This document shows, piece by piece, positions 1 to 11,310 of a stretch of 64,000 bases of DNA. Numbering within the stretch: the stretch's first letter is position 1; each line of letters starts with the position of its first letter. Source of the DNA: Casuarius casuarius (lineage: Eukaryota > Chordata > Aves > Casuariiformes > Casuariidae). The DNA is taken from NCBI GenBank assembly GCA_003342895.1, contig PTFA01000404.1, forward strand, positions 1 to 64,000. The letters run 5' to 3'. The position numbers and the translations under genes were made by a program. The notes beneath the pieces are model-generated. The model did no database searches and was not told the DNA's origin. It was given only the letters and a program-made list of their open reading frames with translations.

Positions 1-3000
1 GGGGGTGGGGGTGGCGGGAGGGGAAGGGGGCTGGTTGCCTCTTTGTGTTTGGCCTGCTGCCATTCTGGGTTTTGGCAGGCTCTCTTCTGGGAAGGAAGGA
101 AAGTTATGCTGCCATTGGGAGCACCCGCACTTGGGAGCGAGGGAGGGACACCTGGAGGACTGGTGGCAGGAGGCAGTGAGGCAAAAACACAGTAAAGAGA
201 GACTGCAGTAGTAGAGGGAAGGGTAGGAAACTCAGGAAAGGACCAGTGCTCCTACATGCAGCCAGAAGCACAGGTATAGCCCAGCCTCTGCGGTGGTGGG
301 GAACGGGCAGCCTGCTGGGGATCTTCAGCAAGTGACTGGCCCGCACAGAAAGGACTTCCTATGCTTGTAGGAAGGGCCCTGCAAGGACACAGCAGGTGGT
401 GGGGGTGCATTGGCTCTGATTTTGAAGGTTTTATTTAGGCCATCTCATCCCGCATATATGTAGGGATCAGAAATGTATTACTGTATCACAGGGAGCATGC
501 ACAGCATACTGCTCACTGATCTTGTGGCAAAGGTGTATACACTGGAGTTAAACGTAGCAGTTGATCACAGAAAAAAATAAAGGAGTGGAAGGCACTGAGA
601 TCACCGGATGAGAGTAGTGACACGGAATCAGTTGGGAGCGCTTCTTATGAAAGATCCTCCTGTTAATACCCTATTTCTTCAAAACTGGCAAGGGACTTTT
701 TTACTGTCAGGATGGCCCACTCTATTTCATGCCAGGGTCCTAGTTTCTTGATTTACTGGGCTACATAAATGTTACTTTGCTTCCAAGCACTACTGAAACA
801 AAAGCTGAACTCTTCTTGGCTAGGGAAACCTGAGAGCATAATAGAAACTTGTGTTCATCGTAGTCCCACCCTGGACACCAGAGGGACACCAATAAGGCTA
901 GGTTTGGTTGTTTTCCTGACTTACTCCAATCCTCTAAGGACATTTCTGTAAGACTCAGAGCTTTGCGTATCACTCCAGGCGCCCTTGCTCATGCCCTGGT
1001 AGCTTTTCCTACTCCAGTAGCTGCTGAGCAAAGGATATGTCACACCACTCCATGCTCCCAGGGAGCGCTCATCTGCTCCCAGGGAGCCCCTTGGAACACT
1101 CTCAGATCCATTGTTTTCTGCTCACTGTTCAGATCAGGCTACAGTCACACAGCAGGGAAGTGCTGTGTGAGCATTTTCTCTCACATAGCAGAGACGCCAA
1201 GTTCCTTCCTCTCTCCTGCCTTTCCCATACTTGCTCAATCCCTTCCACCCACACAAAGATGCACAACACCTTTACTCCTCTTCTATCTAGGGATTATTAC
1301 TGGTCATCTGAATGTTCTGTGAAGGACTTCCACAGAGCAAATTTTATGGATAACAGGAAAACTACTTTATGCCATAGTCTTTGGGGCATATAAATCATGT
1401 TGGTAACTTCGGGATTGTCCTTTGGATGATTTTGGTGGGGGGGGGGGGTTGTCTTCTATTTTAATTAAATTCTTGAAAACCATAGTATCTCTGTCTAATC
1501 TCAGCCTTCTTGCATAAATATCAAAAAAAAGAGTTGTCTATTGCTCTAAGAACAAGACAGAGAAGAGTCTCTTTCTATTTCTCAGCTCTTTAGCATGTTT
1601 AGTTTGGAGTGAAAAATGGAATTGCAAAGCCTTATGAGAACAAACTTATCAGTAGGCCTCAAAGTACTGCAAATTAATGAGCTGGCTATTGATTGGTAAT
1701 ACCTGTCCAGTTTCCAGGTGGCTGTAGAAATCCACACAGATCTCTAATGGCCTTTGCCATCTTAAAGTCCTGCAGCCTCAGTACCCCATTCCATTCTGAG
1801 GTACTTCTAGGTTTTCTCCTAGACAATGCTTCTTTTAACAGCTTGAAGTGGCATTGTGCATATTGCAGTTCTTTGAAGAGTTTCTCACGAAACAGCTATT
1901 TGTAGCTCCTTGTTCTTGTCTCACTCCCTGTCCTCATATTTATTCTCATTTTCTTCCTGCTGCAGAGGAAGGTGGGGAAGCTGTAGCTACAGAAACCATA
2001 GTCAAAGTTACTTATAGCAAGGTGGGTTGATCTCTAGGGTTTCAGATGCTCCACAGTGACACCTCAGACACATCTGTGTAAGCTTCTGTATATTCATCAT
2101 GAATAGCAGTGAAGGAGGGAGCAGTGTGTCAATAATAGCCTACTTGCAGTATGCAGATAGTACTGGCTACTCAAAAGATGAGATGACGGCAGGAGAGGAT
2201 ACCTAAAGTCACATCCCTATGCAGATAACGATGTCATATCATCCATATCATCCTAGGTATGTATGATTCCTTTATTTTCTTCCCCTTGTTTCTCTTACCT
2301 TCCAGCATGTGTTTACTCAAGCTTCTTGTCAGAAGCCATTGATTTGTGCCTAAGTTGTTCCACTAAAGAACAATATTGTATTCCAAATGCTCATTTTCTG
2401 CTCCAAAGCCTATGCCTGTGCAGGACCAGTGAAACAAGGTTATCTGTCTTGTTATCTCCATCAGTTCTGCCCCACAGGAAGCCTGAGATACAGCACTTGC
2501 TGCTGTGGTAGGAAACCCTTCCTGCAATTTCAGGATGACCAAGTCAAACTCTCCAGTGATTTCCCCTCTAGCTACTTCCATTTGCTGCTGCCTTCATCTT
2601 TCAGCAAGTCAAGCTTGTCAGTCTTGGAATGAGAAAGCTGTTTCCTTACCCAGCTAAGAAGTGTAAGTTGTTTCTGCTCCACTGTGTAACAGATATGCCT
2701 TGAAAAGGAGCTGCTGCTTAATTCTAAGGGTTCATTGGCAGATGTACTGAAAGTATAAGAAAGGTACATCCCAATGGCCATAAAACAAACCTGTAAATCT
2801 CAGGGCTTCTCCGTGTTTTTCCCTGTTTCTCTCTGCCTGTTTCCTTTGTAAGCTCTACAGGAGAAGCCAGGACTGACATCATTACTTTCCTGTGAATTTT
2901 CCCCAAATGAAATACTACCATTTTTAGGAAAGATGACCTTAAATGTCTCTCAGTTGTACATGCTTGCCTTTCCTTGTTGACTGAAGTTTTAAATATCTTG

Positions 3001-4800
3001 AAATGTCTCATAAGAGACAGTAAAAAAACCCAAGGAACTGCCTTTTCCTTCTTCACTCCCTCTCACCCTTTTGAATTTCTGACCTGTAAAGCCTTTCCTT
3101 TTGCCTAGCTATAGATGCACAAAAACATGCGACAAGACTGCTCTCTGCTGGCACTTCTCAGAAATTATCTCATGAAAATCACATTCGAGGAGTTGTTGGC
3201 ATCACCCAGAAACACTCCTTCAAAATTAAATAGAAACAGAGGAGGGGATATGCTTGTTCCATGGAGCATCATCCTAAATGAAAGACACTATATATGAGAG
3301 GGCTTGTAAGTGACAGTAAGGACCCTGACTTGAGCTGTAGACTGCTGAAGGAGACACTCTTAAAAGGATTGGGATAGAACTGCTTTAGACCCTGAAAAAA
3401 CACTATGAGTTCAGGGGCAGACTGAAACCGAGCAGGCAAATATTATTATTTAGGCAGATCCAGACTGACAAATATAAACCTAGATATATATTTTTTTTAA
3501 TAATTCCATCTAAACAAAGACAAATGTCTGCGGTCATGCCTATAATCAGGGACTTATGCATACAATTTTGCTGTTGTAGAACAGAGGGTATTACAGGGCA
3601 AGCTGAGATCACCTACACAATATCTTCAATGGCCTTCTGCACTCCTATCTTAAATGTTACAACTTGATCTGGCTTTCTCATTCACTTCCCTGAGACCCTA
3701 ACAGCTGTTCCCAGCTTAACAGAACTTCTAGGTTCTTCTGTGATATTTGAAAACAGGAGAAAATCATTTGTGTTTTTTCCTAGTAGGAGAGTTACCTTAT
3801 TTCAAAGGATTGTATCATGTATTCATAACTCTTTTTTTTTTTAATTGAGACAGATTGAAGTCAAACCCTTCAAAAGCATTATGAACAGCATTTCTACTCC
3901 AGGTACTCATTCATGTTTCTGACTATGCACTAAATTTGTATTTGAGAAGAAGACACCAGGATGGGATGCCTGTACCTCAAATCTAAATTGAATTTGTACT
4001 TATCCTTTCCTGCACTGACTCAGTGTGTGCTAGTGCCCACAGTCCCACTGGCACAAATCTTTCCTTCTTGGGGGTTACAACATACCTGTTCTGTAGACAA
4101 ATCTATATGGAAGAATGAAGTTCTGTGTCCACATTTAGTTATGGTATATGGGAGGGAAATAAGTATCCTATAACCTGTCACCCCTAGTCCCCACACCCTT
4201 TAGACAGTCTGTATAATGAAGGCACACTCTTACTCCTAGATGAAGCCTTTTCATAGTCAGTGCCATAGGGGACCTGGGGAAAGCTCGTATTTCTGCTTCC
4301 TGTAGCAGAGCAGACAGAGGAATACAGTCTCAAGAGCTCAGCATCTTACTTGCCTCCCTTTTGGAGCATCTGTGACAGACCATAGAGGATATTCATGATC
4401 AGGCAAGGCTGCAAAAGGAGCTGCAATCTGCAGAAAGCAAATCTCCCTCAGTGCAAACGACCTACTGCAGGCTTGAGCTCTGGCTGATTATCATCCCCGG
4501 GGCAGAAGGAAAAAGAGTGGGAAGGAAAACAGCATTAATACTGCCACGAAGCTACCAAGTGAAAAATAACTACATATAAAAGCAGCTAAAGCAATTAAAA
4601 ATATGTATCACTGCCTTTTTATCTATAGAAAAAAATATTCCTGTTGGGCCTGTAAATTTAGGGATAATGAATACACTAAGAAGTAATCAGATTATAACAG
4701 AAATATATGCACTTCCTCCAGCAATGGCAGAGGAAGGAAGTGGCCTGTGGTTTCCAAGACAATCTCTCATGGTGGCTGTGTGGCAAAATGGGAGAGCAGA
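1..4800. other. Non-coding upstream flank, no gene recognised
   Basis: I scanned both strands for TRBV exons (Cys-Trp-YxCASS followed by a 23-RSS) and for trypsinogen exons (GDSGGP block), which occupy this place in other vertebrates, and found neither. The first 350 bases are G-rich. A poly-G run lies near 1437-1449. Open frames here (for example 963-1322) have no domain-like composition. Old, strongly decayed V relics cannot be excluded by eye. Confidence 0.6.
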
Positions 4801-4814
4801 GCTATGCATTGGGT

Positions 4815-4842
4815 TGTTTTTGTATGATGTTGCATCATTGTG
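4815..4842 (+). other. 5' 12-RSS of TRBD1
   Basis: The nonamer TGTTTTTGT (4815-4823) matches the consensus GGTTTTTGT at 8 of 9 positions. It is followed by an exact 12-base spacer and the heptamer CATTGTG (4836-4842). This 12-RSS is the upstream signal of a TRB diversity segment, used for V-to-D joining. Confidence 0.9.
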
Positions 4843-4855
4843 GGGACAGGGGATT
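4843..4855 (+). other. TRBD1: TRBD1 diversity segment
   Basis: The 13-base core GGGACAGGGGATT is bounded on both sides by recombination signals: a 12-RSS on the left and a 23-RSS on the right, the arrangement specific to TRB D segments. The core is very close to the GGGACAGGGG type known in mammals and reads Gly-rich in all three frames. It starts D-J-C cluster 1, and the next J lies about 1.27 kb downstream. Because its 3' signal is a 23-RSS, it can join to any J of cluster 1 or cluster 2 that carries a 12-RSS. The gene number is positional, not database-derived. Confidence 0.9.
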
Positions 4856-4894
4856 CACAGTGATACATTCCCCCAGAAGGCCTTTACAAAAAAA
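4856..4894 (+). other. 3' 23-RSS of TRBD1
   Basis: A perfect heptamer CACAGTG (4856-4862) is followed by exactly 23 bases and the nonamer ACAAAAAAA (4886-4894), 7 of 9 matches to ACAAAAACC. The end of the spacer (GGCCTTT) is identical to that of the TRBD2 signal, which supports a cluster duplication. Confidence 0.9.
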
Positions 4895-6099
4895 TCCTTT
4901 GTGTTTAAGCATTGTGGGAGAGTGTGTTAAGACAGATGCAGAGCACTCTGCAGCATCATGGTCATGCTCTATCTTGGTTTCTCTTGACAGACTTACTATT
5001 ATGGGAATCACTTCTGTTACCCTCCATCATCTGAGAACTGGAAACCTATCCTCTCTGGAAAACAAGGCAGGAGATTCTGGGATGACCTTGAAATAATTTT
5101 CAGAAAAACAGGTTCACTGGAGATGCACCTAAAACCTGTCGGAGCATGTGAAGCAGACAATATTTTTCTGTTGGAATAATGGTTTGCTAAAGAACAAGAA
5201 ATGATTCTTTATTAACATGGCAAAAGTGTTACAAAAAGGGTTCTGAAATGTAGCCAGTACCTGTCAGAATGCTGCTTTCTGCATCAGCTGTCAAAAAAGA
5301 GGCAATAGTAGCCTCAGTGTAAAATAGTGTTGGGCTTTTCTTACTTAAATAAGTCTCCAGTGTCCACTGGTTGACTATCATAGCTGTCAGTCCAATATTT
5401 CTCTCTGATCATTCGCCACACTGCCTCACTGCAGTTCATAATGGATATCAAGGATTTGTCTGAGACCATCTGACTAACTCTTCTGGGCTCTGCTTATGTG
5501 GATTATTTTTAAACTATCAGTGAATCAAATGGGGTTCTGCATGAGAATTCAAGACAGCTGACCTGCCAGTGAAGGGAAAACAGATGAGTGTTTTAACTCA
5601 GTGCCACAAAGGTGAACCACCCATATGAACAGAGCATGCAACCACGACAGTCAGAAAGCAAGTAATATTTGATTATTTAACCCTACAGGTTAAAGAAAGG
5701 AAGGAACTCTAATGTTTAGAGTACAAGATTGAGAGTCAGGAAGCTCGAGTTATAAAGGAATTGTATTTCTAGACACTGATAGCTTCTACCAGTTTGGGTA
5801 CTTCTGTACAGTTTCTACTTCTGCAAAACTGGAATAGCAGGTGGTATCAATGGGAAAACCCAGAGATTAGAGAATGGTTGTGAAACAACTTGAGGTAAAA
5901 CATAGACAATAAAAATAAGTATCAATAAATTCTGAAAAATGCTCTTATAAATGCTGAAGATTATATAGTGGGAATTCAAGCCGGTTTGCTGTGAAAGCCC
6001 TCTGGACAGAGATTGAGGACATCTTTGGGATTCCAGAAATAGTAAACATTGCTTAAGCTTCTGCTCAATAAAGTCACCAGCAGTGCATCCCTTTTCTTT
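4895..6099. other. Non-coding D1-J1 interval
   Basis: I saw no further D or J segment between TRBD1 and the first J. A short stretch near 5775-5815 reads FG-like after a CACTGAT, but it lacks a nonamer and the GT-L-V core, so I do not call it. Confidence 0.5.
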
Positions 6100-6127
6100 G
6101 CTTGTAGTACAACACTTTGTCACTGTG

Positions 6128-6176
6128 AACAACAATAAGGTGACTTTCGGCAATAGCACAAAACTTACAGTAATGG
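6128..6176 (+). other. TRBJ1-1 joining segment, FGNS motif
   Basis: A 12-RSS precedes it: nonamer GCTTGTAGT (6100-6108, weak, 6 of 9), 12-base spacer, perfect heptamer CACTGTG (6121-6127). The segment reads NNNKVTFGNSTKLTVM and ends with one extra G before a good donor GTAAGA (6177). The length and phase (one base over) are those of TRBJ. The FGxG bulge motif is FGNS here, so the second glycine is replaced by serine (AGC instead of a GGN codon). It could still be expressed, but a J-strand defect is likely. Numbering is positional. Confidence 0.85.
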
Positions 6177-6179
6177 GTA

Positions 6180-7600
6180 AGAAATCTTTGTTTTCTCTTT
6201 TAAACAACTTGAAATCCATATATTGTCTTTAGAGAGCTTGCTTTTAACCTTATCCCCTCTTTCATTATTAAACTGCTGTTTTTATGATGTGCCAATAACT
6301 TGGTCTACTTTGGAGAATAGACTCGAGGTAAGACTGCACTGCTCTTTGGAGAACTGAATTAATGCATTTTCTGTGAATAAAGAGCTGTCCATAAAAATAA
6401 TGAGAATGAGGAGTGGATTGAAAAAGATGTGCAAATCATAAATATAGCTTCTTAATAAATCAACATCTGCAAAAAACACTGTTCTCCAAAAGTATAACCA
6501 CTGCCCATAATTCTAGTTCTTCTGGGGCTGCAGGTAATTAAGGGTAATTCACTGAAGAGCTCTCTGTCTGGAAAGGACTGAGTTACAGTCACACTTTGGT
6601 CAGGTCTAGAAGACAAAATCAAGAATCTATAACTAAAATTACTTTGGATCTTCTAAGGGTAAACTAAAGCATATGTTATCAGATAACTGAGGAAGACAAA
6701 TATTCATACCAAATATTCATTTTAACTATCGAAACAAAAGCAAAAAAAATAAATATTCAGCTTTATCATAAGTAATACAGATGTTTGCAGCTCTTTAATT
6801 CCTAGTTGTTCTCTATCTCCTCCACACCATGGGAAGGTTCCACAAAACAGGCTGTTTTGTCTGCTTCTAAGACTCTGATAAATGATGGTGATCTATACTT
6901 CTCGTTATATTGTCCCTGGAGTCAGAAGAACTGATGCCTCAGACTGTTGTACCTAACCCTTCCGCTGGAAAGTAAAATGCTTATAAATGATAGAACTCAG
7001 TCTCTACAGCAAAAACTGAGGCTCTTGTGATACTTTGCAGTGATCAGCATATTTTTTGAGATGGAGTGTGGCTCTGAGGTGCCTGAGCTGATGAAAATCA
7101 AGACACTGACTCCTCATTGACCATAGTCAGTTTTGCAGCTAAGTAGAATAATCATAGCTAAGAGAGCAGAGAGAATAACAGCAGAAACTTCCGTCCAGAC
7201 AAGGGCGAAGGGAAGGATGTTTAGGGACTAAAAAAGACATCTTTTTTACAACGGTGTATTCATGAGGTTGAAATAGTTTAAGGAAATGAGGTTGTTCAGC
7301 TGCAAATATGCTGCCTGCATATGGGAAATATTTTCCAATAATGTATCTACTTAAATCTCCTCTGAAGAAATGGTAAAAGCTCCAACAGTTGATTCACCTA
7401 AGCAAAAGGGCTCTGGAAATGGTATTTCTGGGATTGGTCTCACCTGGTCAGACACACAGATATGATAGCTGTCCCTTATATACCTTCCCTTTTTTTTAGA
7501 GGACTCTAAAATAATGCCCTTTGTGTTTCTCCTTTTGCTGGTACTGCATGAGCAGAGGGTTGGTCCACAGGTTTGGCTCAGAGGACTAAAAGTGGAGGAG
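6180..7600. other. Non-coding interval between J1-1 and J1-2
   Basis: AT-rich intronic DNA. Two weak J-like strings (about 6595-6625 and 6860-6930) were examined and not accepted. No other structure was seen. Confidence 0.5.
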
Positions 7601-7629
7601 AGGTTTTCCTGAAGCTGAAAAATAGTGTG

Positions 7630-7678
7630 AGTAATGAAAGACTGTACTTCAGCAGTGGGACAAAACTCACGGTCCTAG
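7630..7678 (+). pseudogene. TRBJ1-2 pseudogene (broken donor, FSSG)
   Basis: The 12-RSS is recognisable: nonamer GGTTTTCCT (7602-7610, 7 of 9), exact 12-base spacer, heptamer TAGTGTG (7623-7629) with the critical first C changed to T and a further change at position 3. The segment reads SNERLYFSSGTKLTVL. The conserved FG is FS, and the splice donor after the last base is ATGAGA where GTGAGA is expected. Three independent lesions (heptamer start, motif glycine, donor) make this a J pseudogene. The rest of the frame is clean, so the decay is fairly recent. Confidence 0.8.
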
Positions 7679-8044
7679 ATGAGAGAGAAGTCAGATCTCT
7701 GTGGTTTATGTGATACTGTTTTAGGGTAAAAGAGCATTCTCAATTAACAACAGACTAATTAGCAATTTTCACTCAGCCATAAGGACAGAACTGATGCTTT
7801 ATTGATTATTTATTAGAAAGAATTATTTATTAGAAAGAATGTTACAGATGGGTTGGTGTGGAAGTGTAGGGTTTACAGGCACTTTTTTTTTTTAAGATCC
7901 TGTGTCCTTTGGCTTATGATACTGGGAGAAAGGAAGAAATAACTCTGTCTCATCTCAGTGTCCAAGAAAACATTGCAGAGGTTGGAAATGAAATATCCTT
8001 CTCTGCAAGTCTGCAAGTTTGGGTCGTTCTCCTGCCTCACTGTG

Positions 8045-8094
8045 TAACAATCAGGAGCAATACTTCAGAAGTGGGACCAGACTCTCAGTTCCAA
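8045..8094 (+). pseudogene. TRBJ1-3 pseudogene (no splice donor)
   Basis: A perfect heptamer CACTGTG (8038-8044) precedes a frame reading NNQEQYFRSGTRLSVP. The motif is FRSG instead of FGxG. The expected GT donor is absent (CCAAGGAAGG follows), and the upstream nonamer is poor. It is a J relic that can no longer splice to a constant gene as written. Confidence 0.75.
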
Positions 8095-8534
8095 GGAAGG
8101 ATTCTTGTGACTGCTGAATCATGCAGGGAAAGAACAGTCTTGCTGGTATTTTACTCCCTTCTCTGTAGCTGATGGGCAGGCTGCCCAGTTGCTGTGGGAC
8201 ACTGGCTCCCTCCAGCATTCTTTTTCACTGTTTCTGATTCTCAAAACATTTTCCCCTCCATTCTTTTTCTTTTTTTCTATCTGCTTTCTCTCTCTTTTCT
8301 CCTCCCTGGAAGGGAGTTATCCTCACCTATACCAAAAGGCTACTGTATAGACTGTTTTGGAATCACAGGGGAAAACAACCTTTTCCTTCTGCCACTGCCA
8401 GATCTGATAGCAAACCATAGAACTAGGGTCTGCTCCCCCTCCACCTCCCCCAGCATTCCCACTTTTGGGAACTAAGTGGCTGACAAAAGAGCATAAGGAT
8501 ACTATGGATTATAATCTGAAGGTGTACAGCTGTG

Positions 8535-8587
8535 CGTTTTCACTTCACCCCTCATCTTTGGAGTTGGCACTATGCTCAGAGTTAAAG
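8535..8587 (+). other. TRBJ1-4 joining segment
   Basis: It reads SPLIFGVGTMLRVK near its end, with an intact FGxG motif (FGVG), and finishes one base into a codon before the donor GTAAGC (8588). The heptamer is AGCTGTG (8528-8534), which lacks the leading C of CACTGTG, and the nonamer about 12 bases upstream is weak. Rearrangement efficiency may therefore be low although the coding part is sound. It is the last J before TRBC1, about 2 kb from its first exon. Confidence 0.8.
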
Positions 8588-8599
8588 GTAAGCAGTTGT

Positions 8600-10526
8600 G
8601 ATTTATCTAAGTGCTTGACCTGAAGGATATTTGAAAATTTCCTTTTCACTAATGATAGGTAGCTTTTACATAGATGATTTTCAAATGAGAGTAGAAGTGA
8701 AAGATAACAAGAAACCATGAAACTTACCTGCCATGATGGTAATGGAATAACTGTTACACTTATTCTCTTAGATGTTGGAAGAATGTGCAAAAGGGCATGC
8801 ATGAACTGATGCATAAGAGTGATTAAGCATTGTGCCCATGTCTGCCAAGACCAATGTGGGAGATCAGAACAGAATGGACGCTGATATTATTATGCTGATA
8901 CATTTTTTTATTGTTGCCTCCATTCTTACTTGTATCAGTCTCCTTGTTCTATTTCAAGCATGCTCTTATTCTGGCTTTCTTTGTCTTTTCAGTATTTTTG
9001 TTGTTCTGTCTGCCTTTTTCTCCATCCTCTTTGTCTTTTTTTTTCTTTTAGTCAGTTAAATCTCTCTCAGTATTCTATTTTGTCCTTCTATCTGCTTCTA
9101 TGTCTTCACTCTTTAGCCATCATGGCTATGAGCCAATGAATTTACACCAGATGGACTTTTAAGATTAAAAAAAAAATCATAAAACCAAGTACGAGAAGGG
9201 AGCAGTAGATGTGATCAAACTTTGTTCATGTTCACTAGGAAGTAAACAGAGCAGTGCAAAACTTTCTAGCCAGTTACCTCCAGTACTATCTAGTTACCTC
9301 TTTTTGAGATCTGTATGAGCTCACAGGTTTTCACAGCAGGGCCCCAAATTTCTTTATAGAATAAGCACTGACAAACATGACTAATGTTAACAGCTGAAAG
9401 GTAACACCAGGGCTTAAGGGTCAAGATAAATGTAAGTTATAAATTTCTGCTAATTTATATATGCGCAGTCTAGAAAAGAGGGAGTGAGAAAAAATAGAAT
9501 CCACAATTTATACTGTCTCACAAAAAATAGTAAAACAGTTTTCTCTTTGTCTACCTGATTCCACAGTTCCTCTCTCTGATATTCTGATTTCATGTGCACT
9601 CTGTAGTCCTGGTGGGTTTATCATGCTAGACAAGTAAGAAAGGCTCTCTACTGCTCAGAGGAATTCCATAATTTAGTAATAAAATGGACAAAAAAGTGTA
9701 AAGAATATCCTGCCTTTTGAAGGTCACTGCCTGATTTCTGATTAGTATCTCATTGTTTCCTTGTATACCCTTTTTGACTGTATACATCTGTTGCCTTGTC
9801 TTATATGTAAGTATTAAACCCTTTCAGATGAGGAACTTTTTCTGCTTTGTGAGTGTATAGAATCTTGCATCATTTTGAATAGACTGGTAGTCTAAGAGAA
9901 GGGTTTCTAATGTGTAAAATAACCTAAATAATAAATAACATAATGAGAGATATCATAGTCTTAAAAAGGATGGCAAGTTAAGATTAAAACAGAACTTGCC
10001 CCAGGCATGTTCAGAGCACCTACCTAAAGTTTTCTTCACTTCAGACAGTAAGAAAAATTAGCTCCTTGCTTTCAAGTCATTTCTTAGAGGATGATACAAG
10101 TAAGGTATCACATGGCAGTATAATTTTGAACACTGCATCTTCTCTTACTAAATCTCTACAACTGTGTCACAGTCAGTTGAAGGTGCTTGTGTCTTATAAC
10201 ACAGAATTTTTTCTGTTAGTGCAATATCACAAATAAGAGCACTATAGCACCAGTGGATGCTTCACTGCTTATTAGTTTGCTCAGCCTCCTGTTAGCTTCC
10301 GTAGTCTTCTGAGACAGCACCAGAACTTTGAACAGTCACACATTTCTGTAGCCCGGCCTTTTATGTTTCTGTGTAGTGAGTGAAAACAAAAGTTTGCAGA
10401 TTCCTTGTGTCTATCTAACTAATAGCTATTAACCTAGATAATGGACATTTGTGAAAAGGCCAGATACATCAGGCATCACACAGCACAAGCAGATACGAAT
10501 ACAATAGGGGGTTCCTGGTTGAGGAC
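8600..10526. other. J1-C1 intron, nothing recognised
   Basis: A long AT-rich intron between the last cluster 1 J and the TRBC1 Ig exon. It includes T-rich stretches near 9000-9060. No J, repeat family or RNA gene was recognised. Confidence 0.5.
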
Positions 10527-10565
10527 AGTAATGGAGGCTCTGGGCCACATTGCCTTCTATTCCAG

Positions 10566-10902
10566 GGGAGAATGATGAAATCATACCACCAGCTGTGGCC
10601 ATCTTTTCCCCATCAAAGCAAGAGATCCAACAGAAGAGCAAGGCCACGCTGATATGCCTGGCCTCTGGTTTCTATCCTGACTACCTCAATCTAGTCTGGA
10701 AAGTGAACGGTGCTCAGAGGACAGAAGGGGTGGGGGCAGAGGAGTCTTCCACGTGGAATTGGGGGTAACTACTCATTGACCAGCCGACTGAGGCTCTCAG
10801 CCCAGGAATGGTTCAATCCTTTGAATCGTTTTGAGTGTGTTGCCACATTCTTTAAGAATGAGACACTGGAATTGATACACAAATTCATCTCTGGCGATGC
10901 TG
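10566..10902 (+). pseudogene. TRBC1: TRBC1 EX1, frameshifted, donor lost
   Basis: The acceptor TTCCAG is intact and the exon enters in phase 1, reading GENDEIIPPAVAIFSPSKQE onward. Length is 337 nt against 336 in TRBC2. The extra base turns the WNGST glycosylation sequon region into WNWG-stop, and the downstream strand (YSLTSRLRLSAQEWFNPL) is found only in another frame. The exon is followed by ATGAGTG, not GT. Identity with TRBC2 EX1 is about 97% by eye (about 8 substitutions plus the indel). Confidence 0.9.
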
Positions 10903-11292
10903 ATGAGTGAAAACTGAGTATCACTATGCTGTACAAACTAAAAATCACTTAAAAGAGAACAGAATACAAAAGGATGTGGGTTATGATGTGAAACACAAAA
11001 TCAGCTTATTTCTGTACATGAGTGTGGTCGCAGCACACACATATTTGTAACTGCGTAAATATATGCTTATATCTCTTCTTCTCCCCAGGTTTGTGTATCT
11101 ACGTTATTAACATTATACATCTATAGAATGAGAAAATTTTTCAAAGATTTCTTCAGATTTTAGCTGAGATATTTTCTGAAGTCACTATCCATGTAGTAAA
11201 ATGAATCAGGCAATATGTTGTAAATAAAAACTTCTGAAGCTTGTGTTCTATTAATTCTGAAGAGAAAAGTGGCTGTCATTTTTGTCTTTCAG

Positions 11293-11310
11293 GTTGTGCA
11301 CTCACTGAAG
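11293..11310 (+). CDS. TRBC1: TRBC1 EX2, hinge exon
   Basis: An 18-nt exon between TTTCAG and GTATGT. In phase it reads G-C-A-L-T-E and holds the cysteine used for the interchain disulfide with TCR alpha. Size and phase equal those of TRBC EX2 in other tetrapods. Only Gly-Cys is shared with the matching exon of TRBC2. Confidence 0.8.

Noticed and set aside
963..1393. Overlapping plus frames of about 119 codons
   Set aside because: No domain; low-information composition; contains a local repeat of GCTCCCAGGGAGC that explains part of the openness.
6595..6630. CACACTTTGGTCAGG resembling a J FGQ motif
   Set aside because: Followed by a stop and lacks the GT-L-V core and a nonamer.
6860..6935. 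Nonamer-like CTGTTTTGT, 12 bases, then CTCTGAT and a YFS string
   Set aside because: Heptamer only 4 of 7 and no J core downstream.
10971..10980. AGGATGTGGG, an ETS-RUNX-like composite in TRBC1 intron 1
   Set aside because: The RUNX half is imperfect and a single motif in an intron is not enough.
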